Origin: Flavobacterium sp.
Lineage (GTDB): Bacteria; Bacteroidota; Bacteroidia; Flavobacteriales; Flavobacteriaceae
Length of the DNA: 64,000 bases
Assembly: GCA_015234525.1 (NCBI GenBank)
Contig: JADGMX010000049.1
Span: forward strand, 62,001-126,000
Reading direction: 5' to 3'
Shown: piece by piece, positions 21,003 through 30,918 of the stretch
Layout: the number at the start of each line of letters is the position of its first letter
Position numbering within the stretch: position 1 is the stretch's first letter
Made by a program: the position numbers and the translations under genes
Notes under the pieces: generated by a model
The model's database searches: none
What the model saw: only the letters and a program-made list of their open reading frames with translations
Told to the model about the DNA's origin: nothing

Positions 21003-21698
21003 ATGGCGGAAACTGGCATGCGCGTTGGCAAAATCTTGATCATTGCTTATTTCGTGATCGCGGTCGTCGAGATCTTTGCCGAACTATTAAATGTGATCAG
21101 CGTAATCATGATTGCAAAACCGTTGATGCCACTAACATTGATGGCCGTCTATATGCTGACATCTGAACGGCGCCACCTGCTTTATTTCTTCGCGATGTTT
21201 TTCTCGTTTGTCACCAATATTTTATTCATTCCCGATAACGACCAAATGCTGTTATACGGACTCGTAGCCTTTCTCATTCATCGTGTGCTATTGCTAACGC
21301 TGGTCTTTAAAATAATAAAATTAACCGATTATATTCCGCTTGCCATAGCGATGCTTCCATTCTTGCTGATATTCACCTACTTGCTGTTCTCCTCTGATGT
21401 CCCGCAGGAGTCATTTTATATTTTGAATGTGCAGAATTTGCTGATTGCGGTCTTGGGCGGACTCGCATTGTCCAACTACATCATGCATGACGATCGCAAA
21501 AATACGTGGTTGCTGATCAGCGGGCTGCTGTTTGTTGCGTTGCAGTTTATTGTTTTTATCGAAAAATACTTTCTTTCCGATCTTTCGCCGGCCATTTTCC
21601 GACCGATCGCCATGGCACTCAACGCCTTTGCATTTTATACGTTTTACGAATTTGTACTGGCGTCTGAAAAATCAGATGACAACAGCGTTTCCGCTTGA
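21003..21698 (+). CDS. Multi-TM protein, possibly YhhN/lysoplasmalogenase-like
   Basis: 231 aa with about 8 TM helices; IAKPLMPLTLMAVY resembles the YhhN family. Confidence 0.55.
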   Translation: MAETGMRVGKILIIAYFVIAVVEIFAELLNVISVIMIAKPLMPLTLMAVYMLTSERRHLLYFFAMFFSFVTNILFIPDNDQMLLYGLVAFLIHRVLLLTLVFKIIKLTDYIPLAIAMLPFLLIFTYLLFSSDVPQESFYILNVQNLLIAVLGGLALSNYIMHDDRKNTWLLISGLLFVALQFIVFIEKYFLSDLSPAIFRPIAMALNAFAFYTFYEFVLASEKSDDNSVSA

Positions 21699-22580
21699 TC
21701 TTTTGCCGCCATCCATCGAAATCTCAAAATCAATCCGACCCAAATTCAATCCGTAACAGCCAACCTGATTCACCAAAACGTCCCCACCGACCTCGTTTTT
21801 TACCACGGTTGGTTTATCCAAAAAAGTATGGGTATGACCGCCGATAATCAAGTCGATTCCACTGGTTGCGGCCGCTAATTTAAGATCAGAAACCTTAGCC
21901 GCATCATTGCTGTAATGATAGCCCAAATGCGAAAGGCAAATGACAATGTCACATTTTTCGTGCTTTCGAAGCGTATTTACCACATCCTTCGCAATATCAA
22001 TCGGTTCGAGATAAACCGTTTCCTTGTAAAGTTTTTTGTCGACCAGTCCGGCGAGTTCCACACCAAGTCCGAACACGCCAATTTTAATCCCGCTTTTAGT
22101 AAAAACCTTGTACGGCTTGACAATTCCGTCCAGAATCGTGTTGCTGAAATCGTAATTCGCACTCACAAATCCAAAATTCGCATTATGCAATTGCGCGTGA
22201 AAACCGTCGATTCCATTATCAAAATCGTGGTTTCCCATGGTCGCAAGATCGTATTTCAGCATGCTCATCAATTTCAATTCAAGCGCGCCGCCATAATAAT
22301 TGAAATATGGCGTACCCTGAAAAATATCGCCGGCATCAAGTAGCAGCACATTTTCAGCTTCAGCTCTGATTTTTTCGATCAATGCCGCACGACGCGCCAC
22401 GCCACCCTGATTCGGAGTTCGCGGATGATCGGCCGGAAAAGGATCAACATAACTATGGACGTCGTTGGTATGCAAAACCGTCAGCTTTTTAGTCTTGGCT
22501 GAAAAACCGCTAAAAGCTAATCCACTGGCCAAAAGTGCCGATCCAGCCAATGTTTTCTGGCAAAATTCTCTTCTTTTCAT
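21672..22580 (-). CDS. Metallophosphatase (5'-nucleotidase N-terminal catalytic domain), twin-arginine-like signal
   Basis: MKRREFCQKTLAGSALLASGLAFSG; LTVLHTNDVHSYVDPF, GDIFQGTPYFNYY, MGNHDFDNG, IIGGHTHTF. The ORF-track start (22646) reads into repeat copy B. Confidence 0.92.
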   Translation of the reverse strand: MKRREFCQKTLAGSALLASGLAFSGFSAKTKKLTVLHTNDVHSYVDPFPADHPRTPNQGGVARRAALIEKIRAEAENVLLLDAGDIFQGTPYFNYYGGALELKLMSMLKYDLATMGNHDFDNGIDGFHAQLHNANFGFVSANYDFSNTILDGIVKPYKVFTKSGIKIGVFGLGVELAGLVDKKLYKETVYLEPIDIAKDVVNTLRKHEKCDIVICLSHLGYHYSNDAAKVSDLKLAAATSGIDLIIGGHTHTFLDKPTVVKNEVGGDVLVNQVGCYGLNLGRIDFEISMDGGKRSSGNAVVI

Positions 22581-22590
22581 GTTTTTTTCA

Positions 22591-22680
22591 GGAGCTTTTT
22601 CCTGCTGTTCGCTGCAATCTTTTTTCTGTCTTGCTATCGCCGCCAAAAAAAAGGATTTCCGCTGCCATCAGGGCTAGGGC
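22591..22680 (+). repeat. Dispersed intergenic repeat, copy B
   Basis: GGAGCTTTTTCCTGCTGTTCGCTGCAATCTTTTTTCTGTCTTGCTATCGCCGCCAAAAAAAAGGATTTCCGCTGCCATCAGGGCTAGGGC. Confidence 0.85.
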
Positions 22681-22687
22681 TTTATCG

Positions 22688-23467
22688 TTAATTTGATACT
22701 TCACGAATCCTAACATCGGTGGCCGCGCGCAAAGTATCGGTATCTTTAAAATAATCAATCAGGATGTTTCTGATCTTGTAATCAAGGTCGTAGTTGTAAA
22801 CCGACTTTTTGAAAAAATCCATTCGGTCGCCGCCGGTTAGCAAATAATCAGAAGTTGCAACCAGATAGCTTCGCTTGGCGTCCAGCGGTTGACCTTGAAC
22901 TTTAATGTTTTTGGCTAAACCCTTTTCAATCTCAAAGCTTAGTCCGGATAATGGATGCGGCTTTTTTTCTGAAATAATGTAATCGACCAGTTCCAGGATC
23001 TGTTCCGCTTTTAGTGTCGCAACCACCAAACTGTTTTCAAAAGGCATGATCTCGAAAGCCGTGCGGGTCGTAACATCGCCCATCGGAATTATAGCGCGAA
23101 TTCCACCGTGATTCAGCAAAGAAATGTCGATTGTCTTATTTTCCCGCGCTTTAAAAACCTGGTTTCCCTTTTCTAAAGATGCGTCCGCCATCAAAACACC
23201 GATGTCGGTTTGCCATTTTCCTTTTGATTTGTCGAAAGTGTGCGGCGCGTAGGCTAAGACGGTGCTTAAGTCTTGGTTAATGCTGTTTCGGTAGGGTTCG
23301 ATAACCGCTTCGATTTCCACCACCGATTTTTCTGCATCGGTAATCGGAATGTTGGTTCCGGTCTTAGAAGATATAACCGGCTGATTTGTCCCGCAGTTAG
23401 ACAGCGCAAGTGTTAAGAATAAAACAAATACGGTAGCAAGCGAGGGATACTTTTTTAGATTTGTCAT
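22688..23467 (-). CDS. 5'-nucleotidase C-terminal domain lipoprotein
   Basis: MTNLKKYPSLATVFVLFLTLALSNCG lipobox; LLNHGGIRAIIPMGDVTTRTAFEIMPFENSLVVATLKAEQI; VATSDYLLTGGDRMDFF. Confidence 0.9.
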   Translation of the reverse strand: MTNLKKYPSLATVFVLFLTLALSNCGTNQPVISSKTGTNIPITDAEKSVVEIEAVIEPYRNSINQDLSTVLAYAPHTFDKSKGKWQTDIGVLMADASLEKGNQVFKARENKTIDISLLNHGGIRAIIPMGDVTTRTAFEIMPFENSLVVATLKAEQILELVDYIISEKKPHPLSGLSFEIEKGLAKNIKVQGQPLDAKRSYLVATSDYLLTGGDRMDFFKKSVYNYDLDYKIRNILIDYFKDTDTLRAATDVRIREVSN

Positions 23468-23517
23468 CCGTAGACTGGGAGATTTTTCTGTAGTTTTGTG
23501 AAAAAAGTAAAAGTAGT

Positions 23518-24036
23518 ATGTTTTTGAATTATATAAAGGATTTTTCCACAAAAAAAATGGTGAAAAACACCCTTTCGAATGCAAAGCCTGCTGCCGAATC
23601 ACAGCCGTTAAAGACGATCGGAATCCTCTTCGACGAAACGTACTTTCATGAAAAACAAGCACTTATTGAACAATTGAAAACTCAGGGAATTCTTGAGAAA
23701 GACATCTCGATATTGGTGTTTAAGAATAAGATCAAGACCAACGAAGTTCTCGATTATCCGGTATTTAGTCATCGCGATTTCAGTTGGACCGCCACGATTA
23801 AAAAACCGATTGTCAACGAGTTCATAGCGCGAAACTTCGACCTTTTAATTAATTATTACGATGTCGAGAAAGCGCCGCTGCTTTTGGTGTCGCATTTGTC
23901 GAAAGCAAAATTTAAGGTCGGTTTTTCATCAATCGACAAGCGGCTAAATCATTTTATGATCGATACTACTGCTGAAAATTACAAGGTTTTTAGCGACGAA
24001 CTTTTCAAATATCTCCGAATTTTAAACAAAATATAA
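23518..24036 (+). CDS. DUF6913 family protein
   Basis: 172 aa; [30 protein letters not shown], directly upstream of dapA. Confidence 0.7.
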   Translation: MFLNYIKDFSTKKMVKNTLSNAKPAAESQPLKTIGILFDETYFHEKQALIEQLKTQGILEKDISILVFKNKIKTNEVLDYPVFSHRDFSWTATIKKPIVNEFIARNFDLLINYYDVEKAPLLLVSHLSKAKFKVGFSSIDKRLNHFMIDTTAENYKVFSDELFKYLRILNKI

Positions 24037-24938
24037 TGCAGCAACTCATTGGAACAGGTGTGGCTTTGGTAACACCGTTTAAAACCGATTTTTCAGTCGA
24101 CACCGAAGCGTTAACCCTAATTGTCAACTATCAGATCGACAACGGAATTGATTATTTGGTGGTTTTAGGAACCACTGCCGAATCAGCAACACTTACCTCT
24201 GAGGAAAAAGAGTTGGTTATCAAAACGGTGGTTGATGCCAATCAAAGCCGCTTGCCGCTGGTGCTCGGTGTGGGCGGAAACAATACGACTGCGGTCTGCG
24301 GCGAACTAAAATCGCGCGATCTGTCTGCATTCACTGCGGTTTTGTCAGTATCGCCATATTACAATAAACCGACCCAAGAAGGAATTTATCAGCATTTTAA
24401 AGCGGTATCTCAAGCATCACCACTACCAATTATATTGTATAATGTTCCTGGAAGAACGGCAAGTAACATGTTGCCATCAACAGTAATTCGGCTCGCAAAT
24501 GATTTCGACAACATCGTTGCAATTAAGGAAGCGGCCGGCGATATTGTTCAGGCTATGAAGCTTTTGAGAGATAAGCCAAAAGATTTCCTGGTAATTTCCG
24601 GCGACGATATGATCACTTTGCCAATGGTTTTGGCCGGTGGAGCAGGAGTAATCTCGGTTATCGCGGAAGGTTTCCCAAAAGAATTCTCGCAAATGGTAAG
24701 ACTTGGTTTGGAACGCAAGGTCGATCAGGCTTTTGAAATCCACAATTTGGTCAGTGAAGCCATCGATTTAATTTTCGAGGAAGGCAATCCGGCAGGCATC
24801 AAAGAAGTTTTCCGTCAGCTTCAATTGGCAGAAAATTGCGTCAGGCTGCCACTCATCCACGCAAGTGAAAACCTCGCGCAAAAAATAGCGGCAAACATCA
24901 AGAAGATCAACAACTTTTCGCGTGAAAAGGCGTTGTAA
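24036..24938 (+). CDS. dapA: 4-hydroxy-tetrahydrodipicolinate synthase
   Basis: [40 protein letters not shown]. Confidence 0.96.
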   Translation: MQQLIGTGVALVTPFKTDFSVDTEALTLIVNYQIDNGIDYLVVLGTTAESATLTSEEKELVIKTVVDANQSRLPLVLGVGGNNTTAVCGELKSRDLSAFTAVLSVSPYYNKPTQEGIYQHFKAVSQASPLPIILYNVPGRTASNMLPSTVIRLANDFDNIVAIKEAAGDIVQAMKLLRDKPKDFLVISGDDMITLPMVLAGGAGVISVIAEGFPKEFSQMVRLGLERKVDQAFEIHNLVSEAIDLIFEEGNPAGIKEVFRQLQLAENCVRLPLIHASENLAQKIAANIKKINNFSREKAL

Positions 24939-24969
24939 AAAAATATTTTGCGGTCTATAATTATTAACT

Positions 24970-24977
24970 AAATTTGC
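24970..24977 (+). promoter_or_regulatory. Bacteroidota -7 element (TAAATTTG) for bamD
   Basis: TAnnTTTG match upstream of bamD. Confidence 0.5.
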
Positions 24978-25033
24978 AGTTGCTTTAGCCGACTCAAAAA
25001 AACGCGCGCAGCTTCAGAAACTTAAATTTTCAT

Positions 25034-25828
25034 ATGAATAAATTCTTATCGGTTCTTCTGCTTTCTGTGGTTCTGTTTTCGTGCAGTCCGTACCAAAATG
25101 CTTTGAAGTCGGACGACATAGCAGTAAAATACGAAGTTGCCACCCAAATGTATGAGAAAGGCAAATATTTAAACGCAATCAGATTGTTCGAGCAGATGGC
25201 TCCAACGTATCGGGGGAAGCCTCAAGCTGAGAAAATGTTTTACATGTTTGCGCAATCGTACTACAATACCAAGCAATACGGTCTTGCGGGTTATCAGTTT
25301 GACAGTTTTGTGTCGAGTTATCCGCGTAGTGAAAAGGCTGAAGAAGCAGCATTTTTAAGTGCGATGAGCTATTCGAAATTGTCTCCGGTTTACAGCCTTG
25401 ATCAGATAAATACATTTAAAGCGATTGATAAACTACAAGGTTTTATTAACGCCTATCCCGATTCTCAGCATTTGGAAGTTGCCAACGCGACCGTAAAAGT
25501 TCTTCGCGAAAAGATCGAGAAAAAGGTATTTGAGAACGCTAAAAACTACAATACGATTTCAGATTATAAGTCGGCTTTGATTGCCTTGGATAATTTCATC
25601 GCTGATTATCCGGGAACGCCTTTCAAAGAGGATGCGTTATTTTACAAACTGGATTCAGCTTATAAATTAGCCATCAACAGTGTGCCATCAAAAATGGAAG
25701 AGCGTCTAAACAACGCGAAAGTTGCTTACACGAACCTTATGAAATTTGACGGTTCTACAAAATATAAGTCGCAGGCTGATGCAATGCTTGCGCGTATCGA
25801 AACAGATTTAAAACAATATATTAAATAA
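25034..25828 (+). CDS. bamD: Outer membrane protein assembly factor BamD
   Basis: Lipobox LFSCSPYQ; TPR-like YMFAQSYYNTKQYGLAGYQFDSFVSSYPRSEKAEEAAFLSAMSY. Confidence 0.9.
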   Translation: MNKFLSVLLLSVVLFSCSPYQNALKSDDIAVKYEVATQMYEKGKYLNAIRLFEQMAPTYRGKPQAEKMFYMFAQSYYNTKQYGLAGYQFDSFVSSYPRSEKAEEAAFLSAMSYSKLSPVYSLDQINTFKAIDKLQGFINAYPDSQHLEVANATVKVLREKIEKKVFENAKNYNTISDYKSALIALDNFIADYPGTPFKEDALFYKLDSAYKLAINSVPSKMEERLNNAKVAYTNLMKFDGSTKYKSQADAMLARIETDLKQYIK

Positions 25829-25834
25829 TAAGTC

Positions 25835-26152
25835 ATGGATTTAAAGAAGACGAGTGCTCCGGTTAATACAATTACCTACAATAAGAATCTTATTGAGGAA
25901 CCAACCGGGAATGTGTATGAAGCGATAACAATTATGGCTAAAAGAGCAAACCAGATCAATTCTGAAATTAAGAAGGAACTGACTGAGAAGCTTGAGGAAT
26001 TTGCGACTTATAACGACAGTCTTGAAGAGATTTTTGAAAATAAAGAACAGATTGAAGTATCTAAATTCTACGAGAAATTGCCTAAGCCGCATGCACTTGC
26101 TGTTCAGGAATGGCTTGATGACAAGATTTATCACCGCGACGCCAACAAATAA
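25835..26152 (+). CDS. rpoZ: DNA-directed RNA polymerase omega-like subunit
   Basis: GNVYEAITIMAKRANQINSEIKKEL; between bamD and coaBC. Confidence 0.8.
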   Translation: MDLKKTSAPVNTITYNKNLIEEPTGNVYEAITIMAKRANQINSEIKKELTEKLEEFATYNDSLEEIFENKEQIEVSKFYEKLPKPHALAVQEWLDDKIYHRDANK

Positions 26153-26155
26153 TAT

Positions 26156-27376
26156 ATGTCAGTTTTAAGCGGTAAGAAAATACTACTGGGCGTTTCCGGA
26201 GGAATTGCCGCTTATAAAACAGCTTCGCTCGTACGGCTGTTTGTAAAAGCCGGAGCGGACGTCCGCGTTGTGATGACGCCTGCCTCAAAAGATTTCATCA
26301 CACCGCTGACTTTGGCTACTCTTTCAAAAAATCCGGTGCATTCGAGTTTTTTTGCCGATGAAAATTCGGATGAAAAAACTGACGCGGAAGGCCAATGGAC
26401 CAATCACGTTGAACTCGGTCTCTGGGCTGATTTCATGCTGATTGCACCCGCGACAGCCAATACGCTATCCAAAATGGCTACCGGAAACTGCGATAATCTC
26501 CTGATTGCGGTTTATCTCTCTGCAAAATGTCCCGTTTATTTCGCTCCGGCAATGGATCTCGATATGTACAAACACGAATCGACGATTTCTAATTTAGCGG
26601 CGCTTCAAAGTTTTGGCAACAAGATGATTCCGGCAGAAAGCGGTGAGCTTGCAAGCGGACTTTCAGGCGAAGGGCGAATGGCAGAACCCGAAAATATCAT
26701 TTCTTTTATCGAGCGTGATCTCAAAGGTCAATTGCCATTGAACGGCAAGAAATTTCTGGTTACGGCCGGGCCTACCTATGAAGCGATCGATCCCGTGCGG
26801 TTTGTCGGCAATCATTCGTCGGGTAAGATGGGCTTTGACATCGCTCGTTGTGCCGCTAAATATGGCGCTTCAGTAACTTTGGTTACCGGTCCGACACACT
26901 TGAACGTTTCAGATTCAGCCATTAAAGTTATAAAAGTAGTTTCAGCGGCTCAAATGCTTGAATCTTGTCTCGAGTATTTCGAAAATGCCGATGTTGTGGT
27001 CGCAGCGGCGGCAGTTGCCGATTATCGTCCGACTGATCCCGCATCTGAAAAGATCAAGAAAAAAGATTTAATCTTTACAATTTCTCTGGAAAAAACCGTT
27101 GATATTCTGATGACCATGGGAAGTCGGAAAACGCATCAACAATTGATTGGCTTCGCGCTTGAAACTGAAAACGAAATCGAGAATGCTAAGTTGAAGATCA
27201 GCAAAAAAAACTTAGATTTGATTGTTTTGAACAGTTTGCGTGATCTCGGAGCTGGTTTTGGGAAACCGACAAATAAAGTAACATTTATCGATAAGGATTT
27301 TAATATCGATCCACAACCGTTGAAATCTAAAGAGGAAGTTGCTCAGGACATTATTAAAAAGATCATGACTTTATGA
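26156..27376 (+). CDS. coaBC: Bifunctional phosphopantothenoylcysteine decarboxylase / phosphopantothenate-cysteine ligase
   Basis: GKKILLGVSGGIAAYK; PAMDLDMY; VTAGPTYEAIDPVRFVGNHSSGKMG. Confidence 0.95.
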   Translation: MSVLSGKKILLGVSGGIAAYKTASLVRLFVKAGADVRVVMTPASKDFITPLTLATLSKNPVHSSFFADENSDEKTDAEGQWTNHVELGLWADFMLIAPATANTLSKMATGNCDNLLIAVYLSAKCPVYFAPAMDLDMYKHESTISNLAALQSFGNKMIPAESGELASGLSGEGRMAEPENIISFIERDLKGQLPLNGKKFLVTAGPTYEAIDPVRFVGNHSSGKMGFDIARCAAKYGASVTLVTGPTHLNVSDSAIKVIKVVSAAQMLESCLEYFENADVVVAAAAVADYRPTDPASEKIKKKDLIFTISLEKTVDILMTMGSRKTHQQLIGFALETENEIENAKLKISKKNLDLIVLNSLRDLGAGFGKPTNKVTFIDKDFNIDPQPLKSKEEVAQDIIKKIMTL

Positions 27377-28260
27377 AAAAACTCGCTATATTCATTTGTC
27401 TTTTAACCGGTTTGGTTTCATCTGCGCAACAACTTAATTGTCGTGTGGTTGTAAATTCGGATAAAGTGGCCAACGCCAATGCCAATACGTTCAAAACCCT
27501 AGAAACTGCTTTGAATGAATTCGTTAACCGAACCAATTGGACCAGCGAAACACTCAGTCAGGGCGAGCGGATCAATTGCTCGATGTTTATTACAATCGAA
27601 AGTTATGATTCAAATAATTTTTCGGCAACCATCCAGGTGCAATCGTCACGGCCGATTTATCAGTCGACATATTCGTCGCCGGTTTTGAACTTTAACGACA
27701 AAGATTTTAGCTTTTCGTATATCGAATTTGAAAGTCTAAATTTTGATCCGAATAGCTACAACTCGAATTTAGTCTCGGTTATCTCATTTTACAGCTATAT
27801 TATCCTCGGAATGGACGCCGATACTTTTGCGCCCCTTGGAGGCGATAAATATTACGAGACGGCTCATCAGATATCCACTGTTGCGGCACCAACCGGTGGC
27901 AAGGGATGGAGCCAGGGCGATGGCAATCAAACGCGTTACTTTCTTATAAACGACCTTTTGTCGAGTACTTACAAGCCGTTTCGCGATGCGCTTTATCAGT
28001 ATCACTTCGAAGGCCTTGACCTGATGTCATCTGCTCCGGCAACGGCTAAAGAGTGGATTGTACAATCGGTTGAAACCGTCGGTCAGATTTACAAAGTACG
28101 ACCAAATGCTTTTCTGACCCGAGTGTTCTTTGATGCGAAATCGGATGAAATCGTTCAAATTTTATCAGGTGGTCCCAAAATGCCGATCGCTGAAGCTGTC
28201 GATAATCTGAATCGCATATCGCCACTAAATTCAAGTAAGTGGTCGGCGATTAAATATTAG
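27373..28260 (+). CDS. DUF4835 family secreted protein
   Basis: LNCRVVVNSDKVANANANTFKTLETALNEFVNRTNWT. Confidence 0.88.
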   Translation: MKKLAIFICLLTGLVSSAQQLNCRVVVNSDKVANANANTFKTLETALNEFVNRTNWTSETLSQGERINCSMFITIESYDSNNFSATIQVQSSRPIYQSTYSSPVLNFNDKDFSFSYIEFESLNFDPNSYNSNLVSVISFYSYIILGMDADTFAPLGGDKYYETAHQISTVAAPTGGKGWSQGDGNQTRYFLINDLLSSTYKPFRDALYQYHFEGLDLMSSAPATAKEWIVQSVETVGQIYKVRPNAFLTRVFFDAKSDEIVQILSGGPKMPIAEAVDNLNRISPLNSSKWSAIKY

Positions 28261-28289
28261 AAAAAAGTGTCCTTCAAAGACTAATTTTT

Positions 28290-28297
28290 TACCTTTG
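28290..28297 (+). promoter_or_regulatory. Bacteroidota -7 element (TACCTTTG) for recN
   Basis: TAnnTTTG match 20 bp upstream of recN. Confidence 0.6.
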
Positions 28298-28317
28298 AGT
28301 TTAAGGAAACACTTTTT

Positions 28318-29970
28318 ATGATTACGTCTTTATCCATTGAAAATTTTGCGCTTATTGAAAAACTATCGATTTCTTTTTCGGGTGGTTTCTCGATTATTAC
28401 GGGTGAAACCGGTGCGGGAAAGTCGATACTTCTGGGAGCAATCGGACTTGTTCTTGGCAAGCGGGCCGATTTGTCGTCGCTAAAGGACAAGGAAAAAAAA
28501 TGTGTTATCGAAGCCGAATTTTCGCTAGGAAATTACGATCTAAAATCATTTTTTGAAGCCAATGATCTTGATTATGAGGATCAAACCATTCTCCGTCGCG
28601 AAATTTTACCTTCAGGCAAATCGCGGGCATTTATAAATGATAGTCCTGCGAATCTTCAGCAACTTCAGGAACTTGCTTTTTATCTGATCGATATCCACTC
28701 GCAGAACGAAACCCGTGAACTCGGCGATGAAGATTTTCAGTTTAAAATTATCGATGCGGTGGCATCAAATAAGGCCGAACTTCAGACATATTCCAAGCTG
28801 CTGAAAGATTATAAGAAATCGGCTGCCGAACTTCAGACGCTACAAAAAACGCTGAGCAACTCACTTAAAGAAAAAGATTACAATACATTTTTACTCGACG
28901 AACTTCTGGCGGCAAACCTGGTTGAAGGCGAACAAGAAGAGCTTGAGTCGCAACAACGACACCTAAGTAACGTTGAATTTCTCAAGGAAAATTTTGATAA
29001 GGCGATTTCGTTAAGCAACGATGAAACGTATGGAATCTTACAGCACTTGCGTGAATTTAAAGCAGTTTTAAAAAAGAATGCGACAGTTTCAGAAGAATTA
29101 AATCAATTTTCTGATCGTGCAGAAAGCATTTATATCGAACTCTCTGATGTTGTTTCAGAACTTGAAAATTCGTCTGCAAAACTGTTCGATGATCCTGCTC
29201 AACTCGAAATCGTGAACCAAAAATTACAGGCGATTTACAATTTGCAAAAAAAGCATCAGGTATCAACTGTTGAGGAGTTAATCGAAATTCGGAACAATCT
29301 CGATAACCAGGCGTTGTCGTTTTCTGAATTGGAATCAAAAATTGAAGCCGTTCAGCAAACCATTGATGCTGTCGTTCAGGAATTAAATGCGCAAGCGGAA
29401 ATTATCAATAAAAAACGTGTTGCAGCCGTTCCGAAGCTAACCGATCAGTTACAGGAAATATTGTCGGAACTCGGAATGCCAAACGTTCGATTCCAAATTG
29501 AAGTCAGGCCAAGTGAGGATTTCTTGCCGACCGGAAAAGATCAACTTACTTTTTTATTTTCGGCGAATAAAGGATCAGATTTTGGCGTACTGAAAAAAGT
29601 AGCGTCCGGTGGAGAAATGTCGCGGATTATGCTTGCCGTTAAATCGGTATTGGCGCAATATTCAAACCTTCCTACAATTATTTTCGACGAAATCGATACC
29701 GGTGTTTCCGGGGAAATTGCTGATAAAATGGGTAACATTATGCGTATCATGAGCGGCAAGATGCAACTTTTTGCGATTACACATTTGCCGCAAATTGCCG
29801 CAAAAGGGGAGGTGCATTTCAAGGTATTCAAAGTAGTTTCAGAAGATGGAACAACCTCTGAACTTAAGCGCTTGGACACTAATGAGCGCGTTCAGGAAAT
29901 TGCGCAGATGTTGTCCGGATCGTCCGTTTCAGACTCGGCGATTAATCATGCCAAGGCGTTGCTGAACTGA
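28318..29970 (+). CDS. recN: DNA repair protein RecN
   Basis: IITGETGAGKSILLGAI Walker A; ASGGEMSRIMLAVKSVLA; IFDEIDTGVSGEIADKMG. Confidence 0.96.
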   Translation: MITSLSIENFALIEKLSISFSGGFSIITGETGAGKSILLGAIGLVLGKRADLSSLKDKEKKCVIEAEFSLGNYDLKSFFEANDLDYEDQTILRREILPSGKSRAFINDSPANLQQLQELAFYLIDIHSQNETRELGDEDFQFKIIDAVASNKAELQTYSKLLKDYKKSAAELQTLQKTLSNSLKEKDYNTFLLDELLAANLVEGEQEELESQQRHLSNVEFLKENFDKAISLSNDETYGILQHLREFKAVLKKNATVSEELNQFSDRAESIYIELSDVVSELENSSAKLFDDPAQLEIVNQKLQAIYNLQKKHQVSTVEELIEIRNNLDNQALSFSELESKIEAVQQTIDAVVQELNAQAEIINKKRVAAVPKLTDQLQEILSELGMPNVRFQIEVRPSEDFLPTGKDQLTFLFSANKGSDFGVLKKVASGGEMSRIMLAVKSVLAQYSNLPTIIFDEIDTGVSGEIADKMGNIMRIMSGKMQLFAITHLPQIAAKGEVHFKVFKVVSEDGTTSELKRLDTNERVQEIAQMLSGSSVSDSAINHAKALLN

Positions 29971-29980
29971 TAATTTCAAG

Positions 29981-29988
29981 TATATTTG
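29981..29988 (+). promoter_or_regulatory. Bacteroidota -7 element (TATATTTG) for fabI
   Basis: TAnnTTTG match upstream of ATG 30016. Confidence 0.55.
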
Positions 29989-30015
29989 TTTCAGCAAAAT
30001 CAAACGAACATTATT

Positions 30016-30825
30016 ATGTATAATTTACTTAAAGGCAAAAGAGGAATCATATTTGGCGCATTGGATGAAAATTCGATTGCGTGGAAAACAGCTGAACGCG
30101 TTCATGAAGAAGGCGGTATTTTTGTTCTTACAAATGCACCTATTGCCATGAGAATGGGTACAATCAATCAACTTGCTGAAAAAACTGGTTCTCAGATCAT
30201 TCCGGCTGACGCGACATCTACAGCTGATCTGGAAAACCTTGTTGAACAGGCTGTCGAAATTCTTGGTGGAAAGATCGATTTCGTATTGCATTCAATCGGA
30301 ATGTCGGTTAATGTCCGCAAAGGAAACCACTATACTGATATGAACTATGATTTCACTACTAAAGGTTGGGATGTTTCTGCGGTTTCATTTCACAAGGTGA
30401 TGCAGGTTCTTTATAAAAAAGATGCGATGAGCGAATGGGGAAGTATTATCGCCCTGACTTATATGGCCGCTCAACGTGTATTCCCTGATTACAACGATAT
30501 GGCAGATAACAAAGCATATCTTGAATCGATTGCAAGAAGCTTTGGATATTTCTTCGGTCGTGATAAAAAAGTACGCGTAAACACCATTTCGCAATCGCCA
30601 ACGCCAACTACTGCCGGTCAGGGGGTTAAAGGTTTTGACGGTTTCATTTCGTATGCCGAAAAAATGTCGCCTTTAGGAAATGCCACGGCAATTGATTGTG
30701 CAAATTATGCTGTCGCGATGTTTTCAGACCTCACCAAACGTGTAACGCTTCAGAATCTATACAATGACGGAGGATTCTCTAATATGGGAGTCAGCCAGGA
30801 TGTGATCGAGAGATTTACGAATTAG
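30016..30825 (+). CDS. fabI: Enoyl-[acyl-carrier-protein] reductase
   Basis: LLKGKRGIIFGALDENSIAWKTAERV; Y..(M)...K-type motif DYNDMADNKAYLESIARS. Confidence 0.93.
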   Translation: MYNLLKGKRGIIFGALDENSIAWKTAERVHEEGGIFVLTNAPIAMRMGTINQLAEKTGSQIIPADATSTADLENLVEQAVEILGGKIDFVLHSIGMSVNVRKGNHYTDMNYDFTTKGWDVSAVSFHKVMQVLYKKDAMSEWGSIIALTYMAAQRVFPDYNDMADNKAYLESIARSFGYFFGRDKKVRVNTISQSPTPTTAGQGVKGFDGFISYAEKMSPLGNATAIDCANYAVAMFSDLTKRVTLQNLYNDGGFSNMGVSQDVIERFTN

Positions 30826-30861
30826 AACGGTAATAATTGACCACTCATAGATTTTAACAAA

Positions 30862-30889
30862 ATAAGCCATCTTCGGATGGTTTTTTTAT
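30862..30889 (+). terminator. Terminator after fabI with UUCG tetraloop
   Basis: GCCATC-TTCG-GATGGT followed by a T run. Confidence 0.75.
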
Positions 30890-30918
30890 TAAATTTACTT
30901 AAGGTCAAAACAAAATAT

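Noticed and set aside
22581-22646. N-terminal extension MAAIARQKKDCSEQQEKAPEKN of the metallophosphatase
   Set aside because: It translates repeat copy B; the twin-arginine-like signal beginning MKRREF is the natural start.
21672-23662. Split 5'-nucleotidase interpreted as a frameshifted pseudogene
   Set aside because: Each half has its own export signal and intact motifs, so two real genes are more likely.
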